NCBI GenBank assembly: GCA_003599795.1
Contig: QZJQ01000027.1
Span: 1 to 32,849, forward strand
Length of the DNA stretch: 32,849 nt
Origin: Nitrospiraceae bacterium
GTDB taxonomy: Bacteria; Nitrospirota; Thermodesulfovibrionia; Thermodesulfovibrionales; UBA1546
Direction: 5' to 3'
Position numbers and translations under genes: made by a program. Shown here piece after piece: positions 24,087 to 32,522 of this stretch. Numbering within the stretch: the first letter of the stretch is position 1; each line of letters starts with the position of its first letter. The notes under the pieces are model-generated. The model was not told the origin of the DNA. It made no database searches and saw only the letters and a program-made list of their open reading frames with translations.

Positions 24087-24664
24087 TCTTCCTCCCCCTC
24101 GCGGAGTTTCAAAATTGTTTCTTTTGATTTAAGCTGTCCCTTATAATCCTTTATTTTTTCTATGATAATTATCTTGTTTTTATTTATTTTGTGTATTTTC
24201 CCGTCGTGAAGCCCGATTGTCATGCCCTCTCTTAAAGTGTACGCCTTCCCGTCAGGTAAAACTGCAGTTGCAAAATTGCCTTTTTCATTCCACACTATGC
24301 CTAATATCTTAATTGCGCTGATATCATAATTTTCAAGAGGGGTCTGGCCCTTCTTGGGCTTTTCTGTTGCAGTTACAACAAGTGAAATAAACGGATCTCT
24401 TTTCCCCTTTTTGTCGTAAGTGACCGCTTCTTCTGCTGCCTTAGTCTCTTTTGCGTCGGCAGGCTGGAGAGCAGCCTCTTGTGCGGTCTTTGCTGGTGCA
24501 GCCTTTGAAGGAGCCGCTTTCTTGTCACAGGCGCCCAGAAAAAATAAAGCTATGAGGAAAGTAGACAGCATGTAGCAAACAGTAGACAGTAGCCCAGTAG
24601 ACCAGTAGTTTTTACTGCTGCTCTGCTGCTCTGCTGCTCTGCTGTTTTCTGTCTTTTGTATCAT
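24083..24664 (-). CDS. pilP: Type IV pilus assembly lipoprotein PilP
   Basis: Periplasmic lipoprotein linking the PilMNO inner-membrane platform to PilQ. 193 residues: signal ending in lipobox LGAC (Cys46), an Ala/Lys/Pro-rich linker, then the PilP beta domain beginning KRDPFISL and running through LENYDISAIKILGIVWNEKGNFATAVLPDGKAYTLREG to the C-terminus. It overlaps pilO and pilQ by 4 bp on each side. The first 35 residues, including a Gln/Ser/Ala stretch and part of the hydrophobic core, are written in tandem 7-8 bp repeats. Confidence 0.92.
   Translation of the reverse strand: MIQKTENSRAAEQQSSSKNYWSTGLLSTVCYMLSTFLIALFFLGACDKKAAPSKAAPAKTAQEAALQPADAKETKAAEEAVTYDKKGKRDPFISLVVTATEKPKKGQTPLENYDISAIKILGIVWNEKGNFATAVLPDGKAYTLREGMTIGLHDGKIHKINKNKIIIIEKIKDYKGQLKSKETILKLREGEEE
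24561..24644. repeat. Tandem repeats encoding the PilP signal peptide
   Basis: 24615-24644 is CTGCTGCT repeated nearly four times (8 bp period). 24561-24609 is a degenerate GTAGACA/CAGTAGA array of about 7 bp period. Both lie inside pilP codons 6-35. Confidence 0.9.
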
Positions 24665-25254
24665 TTGCCCTTCTCTTTTACTGCTGAAAAGGTTGTCGCC
24701 TTTAGCGAGATGCTTAATAATGCCTCTTCTTTTTGCGCTTTGGGATCTCTCAGTTGTATGTCAGACAGATTGACAATTCTGTTTAATGTTGTAAGGCTGC
24801 TGAAGAATGAACCGAGGTTGTGATAAGTTCCGGTAATGGTCAAGGAAAATGGAATTTCTTCAACAATGCCGCTTGGATGAGCTTTTTTTGCCTCCGGTCT
24901 CCATGTCAATATGTCTATGTCTGACTTTAACGCTATCTCTGACAACTGCTGAATCAGCGTAGAAATACCTCCTTCTTCAGGGAGTTTTTCTTGCAGCTCT
25001 TTGAGTTTTTTAGTGAGCTTGTCGTTTTCAATCTTAAGGATATCCAGTTTTGCCGCCTTTGTTTTATTTGTGGCTATCTCATTTTCCTGCTTAGATATAT
25101 CCGCATTAAGTTTTTTGACTTCCTTTGTTTTAGGCATATACACAAGCACGACAAACAGTATTGCGATAATTACTGCCGGCGCAACAGCAATGGCTATTCT
25201 TGCGCCTTTGGGCACCTTTTTCAGGTCAAGTTTTATATTAAGTTTAAGTGCCAT
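24661..25254 (-). CDS. pilO: Type IV pilus inner-membrane protein PilO
   Basis: Part of the PilMNO alignment complex. It has a short cytoplasmic start, one membrane helix (about 20-40, AIAVAPAVIIAILFVVLVYM), a coiled coil (about 45-90) and a periplasmic ferredoxin-like domain (EIPFSLTITGTYHNLGSFFSSLTTLNRIVNLSDI). I choose the ATG at 25254, which overlaps the pilN stop by one base (TAATG) and has AAAGG upstream; a GTG at 25275 would overlap pilN by 22 bp. The next gene, pilP, overlaps by 4 bp. Confidence 0.93.
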   Translation of the reverse strand: MALKLNIKLDLKKVPKGARIAIAVAPAVIIAILFVVLVYMPKTKEVKKLNADISKQENEIATNKTKAAKLDILKIENDKLTKKLKELQEKLPEEGGISTLIQQLSEIALKSDIDILTWRPEAKKAHPSGIVEEIPFSLTITGTYHNLGSFFSSLTTLNRIVNLSDIQLRDPKAQKEEALLSISLKATTFSAVKEKGK

Positions 25255-25796
25255 TATCCTGCCTTTACTTTGCACGTTATATTAAACTGATAAGTCACTA
25301 TCTTGCCTGAGGTTGCCTTCTGCGTTCCATGAAGGGCTACATCCGTAAAAAGAGCGGATTTTTTAAGATTTTTTTCATAGTTAACCACATCCTCATTTGT
25401 GAAACCAGTTCCGCTTATCTTTATTTCATTGCCTGATACAGACATAGACTGAAGCCAGACACCGTTTGGCAGCACACTTGCCATCTCCGAAAGGATTTTT
25501 ACGGGCAGGCTCTGATTTTTTTTGAGTTGTTCTATTATGCCTGTTCTTTTTTCAAGGGTTTGTTTCTGGGATTCATAGTTTTCTACTTCCTTTATCTTAT
25601 TCTTCAGGTCTGTTATTAAAGTCTCATTAGTCTTTTTTTGCTGCTGGAGCGTCGCTAACTGCGAGCTTAAATAGTAGAAGAGATACCCTGATGCAATGAC
25701 TGCCGCCAATGTAAACAGAACGCTGTTGATAATAAATACCGGAACAGCCTTTGGCTTTTTCTTGCGTTTTACTTGCAGGAGGTTTACTCTTATCAT
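25254..25796 (-). CDS. pilN: Type IV pilus inner-membrane protein PilN
   Basis: Partner of PilO. Its short cytoplasmic N-terminus MIRVNLL is the conserved segment that inserts into PilM. A membrane helix (about 22-44) and coiled coil (about 50-85, TLQQQKKTNETLITDLKNK region) follow, then the periplasmic domain with VWLQSMSVSGNEIKISGTGF typical of the Fimbrial/PilN family. The ATG overlaps the pilM stop by four bases, so all pil genes are coupled. Confidence 0.94.
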   Translation of the reverse strand: MIRVNLLQVKRKKKPKAVPVFIINSVLFTLAAVIASGYLFYYLSSQLATLQQQKKTNETLITDLKNKIKEVENYESQKQTLEKRTGIIEQLKKNQSLPVKILSEMASVLPNGVWLQSMSVSGNEIKISGTGFTNEDVVNYEKNLKKSALFTDVALHGTQKATSGKIVTYQFNITCKVKAG

Positions 25797-26845
25797 CTGT
25801 CCCCAAGCCTCCTTAGGGCAAGCCCTACGGCAATAGCCGCCATAGGCGCCATTTCCTGTATATATGAAAAATCAAATTTTGAAGGGATGGTAATATTTTT
25901 AAACGGCTCTACGGCCTTTGATTCAACCCCTATTTTCTCCGAAAGGACTCTCGGAAAATCTTTTATGAGCGCGCCGCCGCCGCTTAACAGCACCTCGTGT
26001 ATGTCTTCATGCAGCGTAGTGCTCTTGTAATAATCCAGCGAGCGCCCTATTTCATTGATTAAATCCTCAGAGGTATTCATAACAACAGAATAAGCGTCTC
26101 CGGGAGACACGCCTTCTATGGCTTCTCCCCTTTTAAGCCTTTCGGCATTTTCATAGGTAACGCTGAATTCCTTTTGAATGGCTTCCGTGTACAGATTGCT
26201 TCCGAGAGAGCTGTCCCTTGTGAACACGGAAACCCCGCCTTTAAGGATGTTTATATTTATTGTGCTTGCTCCTATATTGACCAGCGCCACGTTTCTGTTA
26301 GGTTCAATCTCGTAATTGATTTCATACATGTTTTCAAGGGCAAAGGCAGCCACATCCACTATTATCGGATTCAGTCCTGCCTCTTTTACAACTGCAACAT
26401 ATTCATTAATGATGTCTTTTTTGACCGCAACGAGTATAACGTCCATCTGCCCGGGCTCTTCTCTGGGCCCGAGTATCTGAAAGTCAAGGTTTACGTCCTC
26501 AATGTCAAACGGAACATATTGTTCCGCCTCAAATTTTATTGATTCGGCGAGCTCATCCTCTGACATTTCATGGAGAGAGATACGCTTTATAATCACTGAG
26601 GCATGCCCTGAAATTCCTATAACAGCATCTTTTGTTTTTACTCGGGCTTTTCTTGTGAGTTCCTTGAGAGCTTCTACCAGCCTGAGCGAATCTATTATGG
26701 CGCCGTCAACTATAATCTCAGGCGCAATCGGAAGCGTGTCAAAAAGTTCAAGCTCGTAGCCCTTCTTGGTGTCTTTGACCTGCACTACCTTGAAATAGCT
26801 TGAGCCTATGTCTAAACCTATAGAGCCTTTACTGCCAAAAAGCAT
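25793..26845 (-). CDS. pilM: Type IV pilus actin-like ATPase PilM
   Basis: Cytoplasmic actin-like protein that recruits PilN and couples the assembly motors to the envelope complex. The phosphate-1 loop is GLDIGSSYFKVVQVK. SHA-type features include VIGISGHASVIIKRI, MSEDELAESIKFEAEQYVPFDIEDVNLDF, LVNIGASTININIL and VLLSGGGALIKDFP. 350 residues, normal. First gene of the pil-aro run, with TTGACA 17 bp upstream of a weak -10 that ends seven bases before the ATG and no Shine-Dalgarno. Confidence 0.95.
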   Translation of the reverse strand: MLFGSKGSIGLDIGSSYFKVVQVKDTKKGYELELFDTLPIAPEIIVDGAIIDSLRLVEALKELTRKARVKTKDAVIGISGHASVIIKRISLHEMSEDELAESIKFEAEQYVPFDIEDVNLDFQILGPREEPGQMDVILVAVKKDIINEYVAVVKEAGLNPIIVDVAAFALENMYEINYEIEPNRNVALVNIGASTININILKGGVSVFTRDSSLGSNLYTEAIQKEFSVTYENAERLKRGEAIEGVSPGDAYSVVMNTSEDLINEIGRSLDYYKSTTLHEDIHEVLLSGGGALIKDFPRVLSEKIGVESKAVEPFKNITIPSKFDFSYIQEMAPMAAIAVGLALRRLGDR

Positions 26846-26852
26846 AACTTAA

Positions 26853-26881
26853 TAAATACCAGAAAATACGCAACTTGTCAA
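26853..26881 (-). promoter_or_regulatory. Promoter of the pilMNOPQ-aro operon, possibly leaderless
   Basis: On the minus strand a perfect TTGACA (26876-26881), a 17 bp spacer and TATTTA (26853-26858) preceded by TGG (extended -10-like). Seven bases separate it from the ATG. Confidence 0.5.
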
Positions 26882-26971
26882 GTTATTTTTATATAAAATT
26901 TCCAGATATATCAAAAGCTTTCGTAAAACTTTTAAGATATTGGTTTAAGAATTGGCAATTCACACATACGT

Positions 26972-27862
26972 CTAAAGGATATGCAGCAGCCGCTCTATTT
27001 TTATCCCTGAGCCTCCGCCTAAGGCAAATGACTTGCCTATTGCAAACAATTTACCGTCAGGACTTTTAAGCCTAAGATACGAATCAGGCGGCAATTCGGG
27101 TAAGCTCTCAGACGTAATCACAGCCCCATTTATTGCTCTCGTAAAGTCACCGGCAGTGAGGATGATATCCTTAAGACAGCCGAGTGAAGAATCTATAGAA
27201 CGGGTGGATTTTTCTTTATGAGGCAATTCGTCAAATCCCGCTGAGTCCTCAAGAATAAAATCGCCTATTTTGGTCCTCTTAAGTTCAACCACATGCGCGC
27301 CTGTCCCGAGCGCTGTTCCTATGTCATCACACAAAGTGCGGATGTATGTTCCCTTTGAGCATAACACCCGTATCTCCAGAAAAGGAGGGGTAAAGCCGGT
27401 TATATCAAGCTTATATATATTTACGCTTCTGCGCTGTCTTTCTATTTCTATGCCTTTTCGGGCAAGCGTGTAAAGCGGTTTGCCTGCGACCTTTATTGCA
27501 GAATACATGGGAGGTATCTGTTCAATATTGCCTCTGAGGCGCTCAAGCGCGGATTCTATAAGATTCTTATCAACAGAGAAATCAGGCGCTTTATAAATTA
27601 TTTTTCCTTCAGAGTCTAAGGTGTCCGTACGTTCGCCGAGTTTCATCCTGGCAATATATTCCTTGTCGGCATCTGCAAGGAATCTTGTTATCTTTGTCGC
27701 CTCGTTCAAGCATACAAGCAAGATGCCAGTTGCAATCGGGTCCAGCGTTCCGGCGTGCCCGGCTTTTTTCGCAGCGAAGATGCGTTTGACCTTTGTAACT
27801 GCCTGCTGCGAGGTCAGCCCTTTTGGTTTGTTGAGATTTATAACTAAATTTTTGTTATCCAT
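26972..27862 (-). CDS. truB: tRNA pseudouridine-55 synthase TruB
   Basis: Makes pseudouridine 55 in the T-arm of tRNAs. It starts LVINLNKPKGLTSQQAV and has the catalytic Asp41 in AGHAGTLDPIATG, YIARMKLGERTDTLDSEG, the PPMYSAIKVAGKPLYTLAR motif and CSKGTYIRTLCDDIG. 296 residues including a small PUA-like C-terminal domain. It lies 84 bp after ispF, a gap that holds a strong hairpin. No Shine-Dalgarno is evident at the ATG. Confidence 0.95.
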   Translation of the reverse strand: MDNKNLVINLNKPKGLTSQQAVTKVKRIFAAKKAGHAGTLDPIATGILLVCLNEATKITRFLADADKEYIARMKLGERTDTLDSEGKIIYKAPDFSVDKNLIESALERLRGNIEQIPPMYSAIKVAGKPLYTLARKGIEIERQRRSVNIYKLDITGFTPPFLEIRVLCSKGTYIRTLCDDIGTALGTGAHVVELKRTKIGDFILEDSAGFDELPHKEKSTRSIDSSLGCLKDIILTAGDFTRAINGAVITSESLPELPPDSYLRLKSPDGKLFAIGKSFALGGGSGIKIERLLHIL

Positions 27863-27878
27863 TGTTCAATGACAAAAT

Positions 27879-27924
27879 TAACCCCCTCTCTCCCCATTAC
27901 TTTAAGGGGGATGAAAGGGGGTTA
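27879..27924. repeat. GC-rich hairpin between ispF and truB
   Basis: TAACCCCCT (27879-27887) pairs perfectly with AGGGGGTTA (27916-27924), and inside it TCCCC (27891-27895) pairs with GGGGA (27907-27911). There is no U-run, so it looks more like a dispersed hairpin element or mRNA-processing signal than a terminator. Confidence 0.75.
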
Positions 27925-27946
27925 TTGCAGATAAGTCATATTCAAA

Positions 27947-28417
27947 TCAGACTTTTTTGAGCAGGCATACTGCGTATGCCGCAATGCCTTCGCCCCTACC
28001 CGTAAAACCCATGCCTTCGTTTGTCTTTGCCTTTATATTGATACGTTCTGCAGGAATCCCTGCACTGCTAAGAGCCTTTTTCATGGAATCAATGTATGGC
28101 GAAAGCCTTGGCCTTTCCGCAATTATTGTTGAGTCTATCCACAGGACTTCAAAACCATCACGATTCGCCATCTCAAGCACATTCTTAAGCAGGGCAATGC
28201 TTGAAGCATCTTTCCATTCAGGTTCTGTGTCAGGAAAGTGTTTCCCTATATCTCCGCGTCCAAGGGCGCCGATTAGAGAATCCATTATTGCATGGCAGAG
28301 GACATCTGCATCCGAATGCCCTGCAAGCCCTTTTTCAAAAGGTATCTCTGCCCCTCCGATGATGAGTTTTCGGCCCCTGATAAGCCTGTGGGAATCATAG
28401 CCAAAGCCTGTTCTCAT
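27947..28417 (-). CDS. ispF: 2-C-methyl-D-erythritol 2,4-cyclodiphosphate synthase
   Basis: MEP-pathway isoprenoid enzyme. Zinc ligands Asp8, His10 and His42 are present (GYDSHRL, SDADVLCHAI), with the family segments LIGALGRGDIGKHFPDTEPEWK and the C-terminal KAKTNEGMGFTGRGEGIAAYAV. 156 residues. The ATG overlaps the end of ispD by four bases, so the two consecutive-pathway enzymes are coupled rather than fused. Confidence 0.97.
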   Translation of the reverse strand: MRTGFGYDSHRLIRGRKLIIGGAEIPFEKGLAGHSDADVLCHAIMDSLIGALGRGDIGKHFPDTEPEWKDASSIALLKNVLEMANRDGFEVLWIDSTIIAERPRLSPYIDSMKKALSSAGIPAERINIKAKTNEGMGFTGRGEGIAAYAVCLLKKV

Positions 28418-29139
28418 GCAGCGCCTCCTGCTCTTTTTCTTAAAAGAAGCTCTGCTATATCAAGGTCTTCGGGGGTTGTTATCTTTATATTGCTGTAAGA
28501 GCCCATTATTGCTTTTACCTTGCCTCCGTATTTTTCCACTATTGCGGAATCGTCTGTTGAGTAGAACCTCTCGTCCATCGCCTTTCTGTACGCCTTTATC
28601 AGCACGGAATATTTGAAGACCTGGGGCGTCTGTATCGCCCATAGAGATTTCCTATCTAAAGTTTTTTGGACCATAACTTCGGTTAAACCCTGAGACCCGA
28701 AACTCAGAATTTTTTTAATCGTGTCTTTAAGCGGCACACCCGCAACAACCCCGTCAACTCTCCTGAGCTGTTTTATGGATTCTTCAACAATAGATTTTTC
28801 AATGAGCGGCCGCACGCCGTCATGTATCAGCACGGCATCTGTTTCCTTGTCTATTAAAGCAAGTGCATTGTAAACAGAGTCCTGCCTTTCTTTTCCTCCG
28901 GCTGCAATCCTTTGGATCTTTGAAAACTTAAAGGTCTCTAAGATATCGCAGCCAAGCGCCATATCGTCTTTTTTAAAAACAGGGATTATTTCCGAAATCT
29001 CGCTGACTGATTCCAATACCTCAAAAACCCACACTATCAGCGGTTTATTCCCAAGAGCCTGAAACGGCTTATTGCCTTCCTGCCCGAATCTTTTCCCGAG
29101 ACCGGCTGCAGGAACAATGGCTGTAACTTTTCCTTTCAC
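28414..29139 (-). CDS. ispD: 2-C-methyl-D-erythritol 4-phosphate cytidylyltransferase
   Basis: Transfers CMP to MEP. Nucleotide-binding IVPAAGLGKRFG, the GGKERQDSVYNAL motif, VLIHDGVRPLI, GVVAGVPLKDTIK, and the ATP/CTP-lid WAIQTPQVFKY are seen. 241 residues. The start is GTG, one base after the stop of the PIN-TRAM gene; no in-frame ATG precedes the conserved motif. Confidence 0.96.
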   Translation of the reverse strand: MKGKVTAIVPAAGLGKRFGQEGNKPFQALGNKPLIVWVFEVLESVSEISEIIPVFKKDDMALGCDILETFKFSKIQRIAAGGKERQDSVYNALALIDKETDAVLIHDGVRPLIEKSIVEESIKQLRRVDGVVAGVPLKDTIKKILSFGSQGLTEVMVQKTLDRKSLWAIQTPQVFKYSVLIKAYRKAMDERFYSTDDSAIVEKYGGKVKAIMGSYSNIKITTPEDLDIAELLLRKRAGGAA

Positions 29140-29140
29140 C

Positions 29141-30130
29141 TTAATTTTCTCTTTCGTAATCCTCTTTTGTCTTGGAGAATATCATCCTGCCAGCTGTTGT
29201 CTGGAGGACACTTGTCACGGTAACATCAACATTTTTGCCGATAAGCCTCTTGCCGTTCTCTACAACAACCATTGTGCCGTCATCAAGATATGCAACTCCC
29301 TGGTTATGCTCCTTCCCTTCTTTGATGACAAATAGTTTTATGGTTTCGCCCGGAAGCACAACCGGTTTCAGGGCATTTGCAAGCTCATGTATGTTCAGGA
29401 CGGACACTCCCTGAAGTTCGGCAATCTTATTGAGATTAAAGTCATTGGTTATTACTTTTGCGTCAAGCAGCCGCGCAAGCGCCACAAGCTTTGAATCAAC
29501 CTCTTTTATCTTCGGGAAATCCTCATCAACTATTTTCACGGTCACGTTGGACATCTTCTGGAGCTTGTGGAGGACATCAAGCCCGCGTCTTCCCCTCCCC
29601 CTCTTCAGAGGGTCCGGAGAATCCGCAATATACTGAAGTTCCTGCAGGATAAACTGAGGAGTAATAAAGGTCCCCTCTATAAACCCCGCTTCGCACACGT
29701 CGGCAATACGGCCATCTATTATCACGCTTGTGTCAAGCAGTTTAAGGTTCTCCTCAATCCCCTGTCCCCTAAAAAGCCTGAGTATGCCTGATATTGTAAG
29801 CCCTTTGCCGCGCCTTAGCCCTATCAGCAATCCCGTATACCCGAATAATGCATTCAGGAGAAATGCCGTAGTCAAATAATCATGAACAATTGCCTTCAGC
29901 GGGAATAGCACCAGATTTGCAAACAAAAGGCCTACTGAAAGGCCGAATATTCCGCCAATCACAATTCCTATGGAAATTTTTTTAAGAACAGTCTCCGTAA
30001 AAAGGGCCAGAGCGCCGGCTGCTGCGCCCCATACAGCGCCTATAACCTGCGAATCATATTTACTGCCAAGCAGATAACCTGCCATTAAAAAAACTGCAAA
30101 TACAGCTATCCTTAAAATAATAAAAATCAT
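29141..30130 (-). CDS. Membrane PIN-TRAM domain protein (YacL family)
   Basis: A 329-residue integral membrane protein. Four hydrophobic helices (about 3-21, 28-46, 53-73, 83-105) precede a PIN nuclease-fold domain (about 128-245, Asp133 in LLDTSVIIDGRIAD, acidic cluster DSKLVALARLLDAKVITNDFNL) and a C-terminal TRAM-type beta barrel (about 262-320). Homologues often sit next to ispD, as here, but their substrate is not established. The AGGAGG ribosome site at 30139-30144 is strong. First gene of the ispD-ispF-truB run. It is a second, unrelated PIN protein besides the HARP. Confidence 0.9.
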   Translation of the reverse strand: MIFIILRIAVFAVFLMAGYLLGSKYDSQVIGAVWGAAAGALALFTETVLKKISIGIVIGGIFGLSVGLLFANLVLFPLKAIVHDYLTTAFLLNALFGYTGLLIGLRRGKGLTISGILRLFRGQGIEENLKLLDTSVIIDGRIADVCEAGFIEGTFITPQFILQELQYIADSPDPLKRGRGRRGLDVLHKLQKMSNVTVKIVDEDFPKIKEVDSKLVALARLLDAKVITNDFNLNKIAELQGVSVLNIHELANALKPVVLPGETIKLFVIKEGKEHNQGVAYLDDGTMVVVENGKRLIGKNVDVTVTSVLQTTAGRMIFSKTKEDYEREN

Positions 30131-30233
30131 TTCATTTGCCTCCTTTCTGCTTATACATAAATTTAAAAATCAAAAAAAATAAAATTTTTGTTTCTTGGAT
30201 TTTGCACTTTAAATTTTTAATTTTAAACTTCCC
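30131..30233. repeat. A/T-rich inverted repeat region between degP and the PIN-TRAM gene
   Basis: Degenerate AAATTTAAAAAT / ATTTTTAATTT units occur in both orientations around 30160-30230. They resemble in style the other short-unit repeats of the window. The ribosome site of the PIN-TRAM gene is at its left end. Confidence 0.5.
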
Positions 30234-31706
30234 CTATGATGCCTTTATTGCCGTATAGAACTTTTGTCCGCCTCTGTTGATAAAGAGCAGCACTGTTGAG
30301 CCGGGCTTTATAGTAGAAGCAATTTTATTGAAATCGTTGATACCGGCTACTTTTTTGGCGTCTATTTCCTGTATGACATCTCCTTTCCTGAGTTTAGCCT
30401 CATCTGCCGCGCTTCCGGCCTCCACCTTTAAAAGCACCACTCCTTTCTCATCTCTGTTCAGCCCCAACTGCTGGGCAATCTCTTTTGTCAGCTCTATCAC
30501 TTCAAGCCCTGCCAGCGCATCGCCTCGCTTGGCATCATCATGAAGCGGCTCAATCTTTGCCTCACCGGGTTCTTTCGGAGATTCTGTTATTGCTGCGGTA
30601 AGATTATATTCTTTCCCTTTTCTGAGCACCTTGATATTTATCTGAGAGCCTGCCTTTGTCTGGGCAACTGCATTCCTAAGGCTGTCCGCATCCTTTATTT
30701 TTTTGCCGTTATACTCAAGAACAATGTCGCCGCGCATTATGCCCGCTTTTTCAGCAGGGCTGCCTTTTACGACATCGCCCACAAGCGCTCCATCCGAATC
30801 TTTGATCCCGAATTTCTCGGCAAGCTCGGGCGTTAATTTTTGTATTGAAACTCCGAGCCAGCCCCTTGTTTTCTTGCCGTACTTAATAAGGTCTTCCATT
30901 ACAGACCGCACGAGATTGCTCGGCACTGAAAAACCTATGCCCTGATATCCTCCTGTCTTTGAAAATATTGCCGTATTTATGCCTATAACTTCGCCCTTGA
31001 TATTTACAAGAGGGCCGCCGGAATTGCCAGGATTAATGGCAGCATCTGTCTGTATGAAGTCTTCGTAGTCCGTGATTCCCACACTTGCCCTTCCAACTGC
31101 ACTTATAATGCCCATTGTCACTGTGTGGCTCAGGCCGAAGGGATTGCCGATAGCAAGAACGAATTCTCCGACCTGCAGCTTATCAGAGTCTGCCCATGCA
31201 GCTGTCGGCAGGCTGCCTGCATTAATTTTTATTACTGCCACATCTGTTTTAGGGTCTGCGCCAATAACTTTTCCCTTAAAGCTTTTCTTGTCATAAAGGG
31301 TCACCTTTATCTCTTCAGCCTGTTCAACGACATGATTGTTTGTGATTATATAACCATCGCTTGAGACAATAACGCCTGAGCCCAGGCTCTGCTCCTTCCA
31401 TTTTTTAGGCAAGGCGAAATCCTGAGACGGGCCGAAGAAATTGAAAAACGGGTCGTCAAAAAAAGAAGGCGTCTCTCTTCTGACGACCTTTGTCGTTGAA
31501 ATATTCACAACAACAGGAGAGACGCTGTTTGCTATCTCAGAAAACGCCTTTGATGTCTCTATTATCTGGCTCGGCACTCTCGGAGATACTATTACAGCCG
31601 GCCCCGGGCTGAACGGAGTAATCCTGCCAAAGATATAAAACGAAATCCCCGCAAGGAGGAATCCCGACACCAGTACGATTATCCCTATTAAGATTTTTCT
31701 TTTCAT
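30234..31706 (-). CDS. degP: Periplasmic serine protease DegP/HtrA (Do family)
   Basis: Envelope quality-control protease and chaperone. An N-terminal membrane anchor/signal (about 5-27) precedes the trypsin-like domain with His125 (ITNNHVV), Asp155 (DPKTDVAVI) and Ser229 (INPGNSGGPL). Two PDZ domains follow (about 285-370 and 395-485, each with a G-D-x-I/V loop). 490 residues, as usual for Do proteases. It may be membrane-tethered since no clear cleavage site is seen. Promoter immediately upstream, with no Shine-Dalgarno. Confidence 0.95.
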   Translation of the reverse strand: MKRKILIGIIVLVSGFLLAGISFYIFGRITPFSPGPAVIVSPRVPSQIIETSKAFSEIANSVSPVVVNISTTKVVRRETPSFFDDPFFNFFGPSQDFALPKKWKEQSLGSGVIVSSDGYIITNNHVVEQAEEIKVTLYDKKSFKGKVIGADPKTDVAVIKINAGSLPTAAWADSDKLQVGEFVLAIGNPFGLSHTVTMGIISAVGRASVGITDYEDFIQTDAAINPGNSGGPLVNIKGEVIGINTAIFSKTGGYQGIGFSVPSNLVRSVMEDLIKYGKKTRGWLGVSIQKLTPELAEKFGIKDSDGALVGDVVKGSPAEKAGIMRGDIVLEYNGKKIKDADSLRNAVAQTKAGSQINIKVLRKGKEYNLTAAITESPKEPGEAKIEPLHDDAKRGDALAGLEVIELTKEIAQQLGLNRDEKGVVLLKVEAGSAADEAKLRKGDVIQEIDAKKVAGINDFNKIASTIKPGSTVLLFINRGGQKFYTAIKAS

Positions 31707-31713
31707 ATTTTCA

Positions 31714-31743
31714 ATTATAATCGCTGTAACGATTTATTGTAAA
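31714..31743 (-). promoter_or_regulatory. Promoter of degP, probably leaderless
   Basis: On the minus strand TTTACA (31738-31743), an 18 bp spacer and a consensus TATAAT (31714-31719). Seven bases remain before the ATG, leaving no room for a ribosome site. Confidence 0.6.
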
Positions 31744-31842
31744 GAAGCCGGACATAGAGAAGCATCTTGGCCGGATACCAAGAATTAAATCAAGGCCGGG
31801 TCAAATGCAATGAGATTTTTAAAATAGACGCGGGATTTATTT

Positions 31843-32415
31843 TTAAATTGTAGTCCCTCTTCCGATAGAAAACGCCTCGCCAAGATAGCCGCCTATTTTG
31901 TAATAAGAGCGCATCTCAGGAGTAAAAAGAATTGGCCTTACTTTTTCTATATCCGGAAATCCTTTCTCATTAAGAACAGATTCATCAGCCTTAACATCAA
32001 GGATTTCGCCGACAAACTGGGTATGCAGCCCGATTTCTACAATGTTTATTACTTTGCACTCCAGAATCAAAGGGAATTCCTTTACATAAGGGGCGTCAAC
32101 CATATCGCTTTTTACGGGAGTAAGCCCTGTGGTAGAAAACTTGTCCGTGTCTTTTCCGGAAACCATTCCGAAATAATCAGCCTCTTTGGCGTTCAACTCG
32201 GAAGGGACATTTACTGTAAATGCCTTTCGCTCAATGATATTTCCGTAAGTATAGGTTGCCTTTCTTATGGAAATTGCAACGCATGGAGGCTTGGAACAGC
32301 AGATTCCTCCCCATGCAATAGTCATAACGTTCGGCTTCCCTGCCTTGTCATAAGTTCCGATAACCCAGACAGGCGTGGGGTAAATCAGCGTCCTTGGGCC
32401 AAATGATTTCTTCAT
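31843..32415 (-). CDS. Flavin reductase-like (FMN-binding split-barrel) protein
   Basis: A 190-residue protein of the flavin reductase-like/DUF447-type split barrel. Seen: YPTPVWVIGTYDKAGKPNVMTIAWGGICCSKPP, AISIRKATYTYGNI, FTVNVPS, VGEILDVKADESVL. Such proteins bind FMN and are common in anaerobes, where they act as flavin or electron-transfer proteins; the real partner cannot be told here. Cys39-Cys40 is typical of the anaerobe branch. AGGAGG stands just before the ATG. Monocistronic by spacing. Confidence 0.9.
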   Translation of the reverse strand: MKKSFGPRTLIYPTPVWVIGTYDKAGKPNVMTIAWGGICCSKPPCVAISIRKATYTYGNIIERKAFTVNVPSELNAKEADYFGMVSGKDTDKFSTTGLTPVKSDMVDAPYVKEFPLILECKVINIVEIGLHTQFVGEILDVKADESVLNEKGFPDIEKVRPILFTPEMRSYYKIGGYLGEAFSIGRGTTI

Positions 32416-32522
32416 CTTATCCTCCTGATAATTTTTTGTTGTTATAAACAGATTATATCAAGTTTTTGGGCTGGATGTTAGAGAAAAAAATTGATGTGGG
32501 GTTTTTAAAATGAGCGCTGAAC

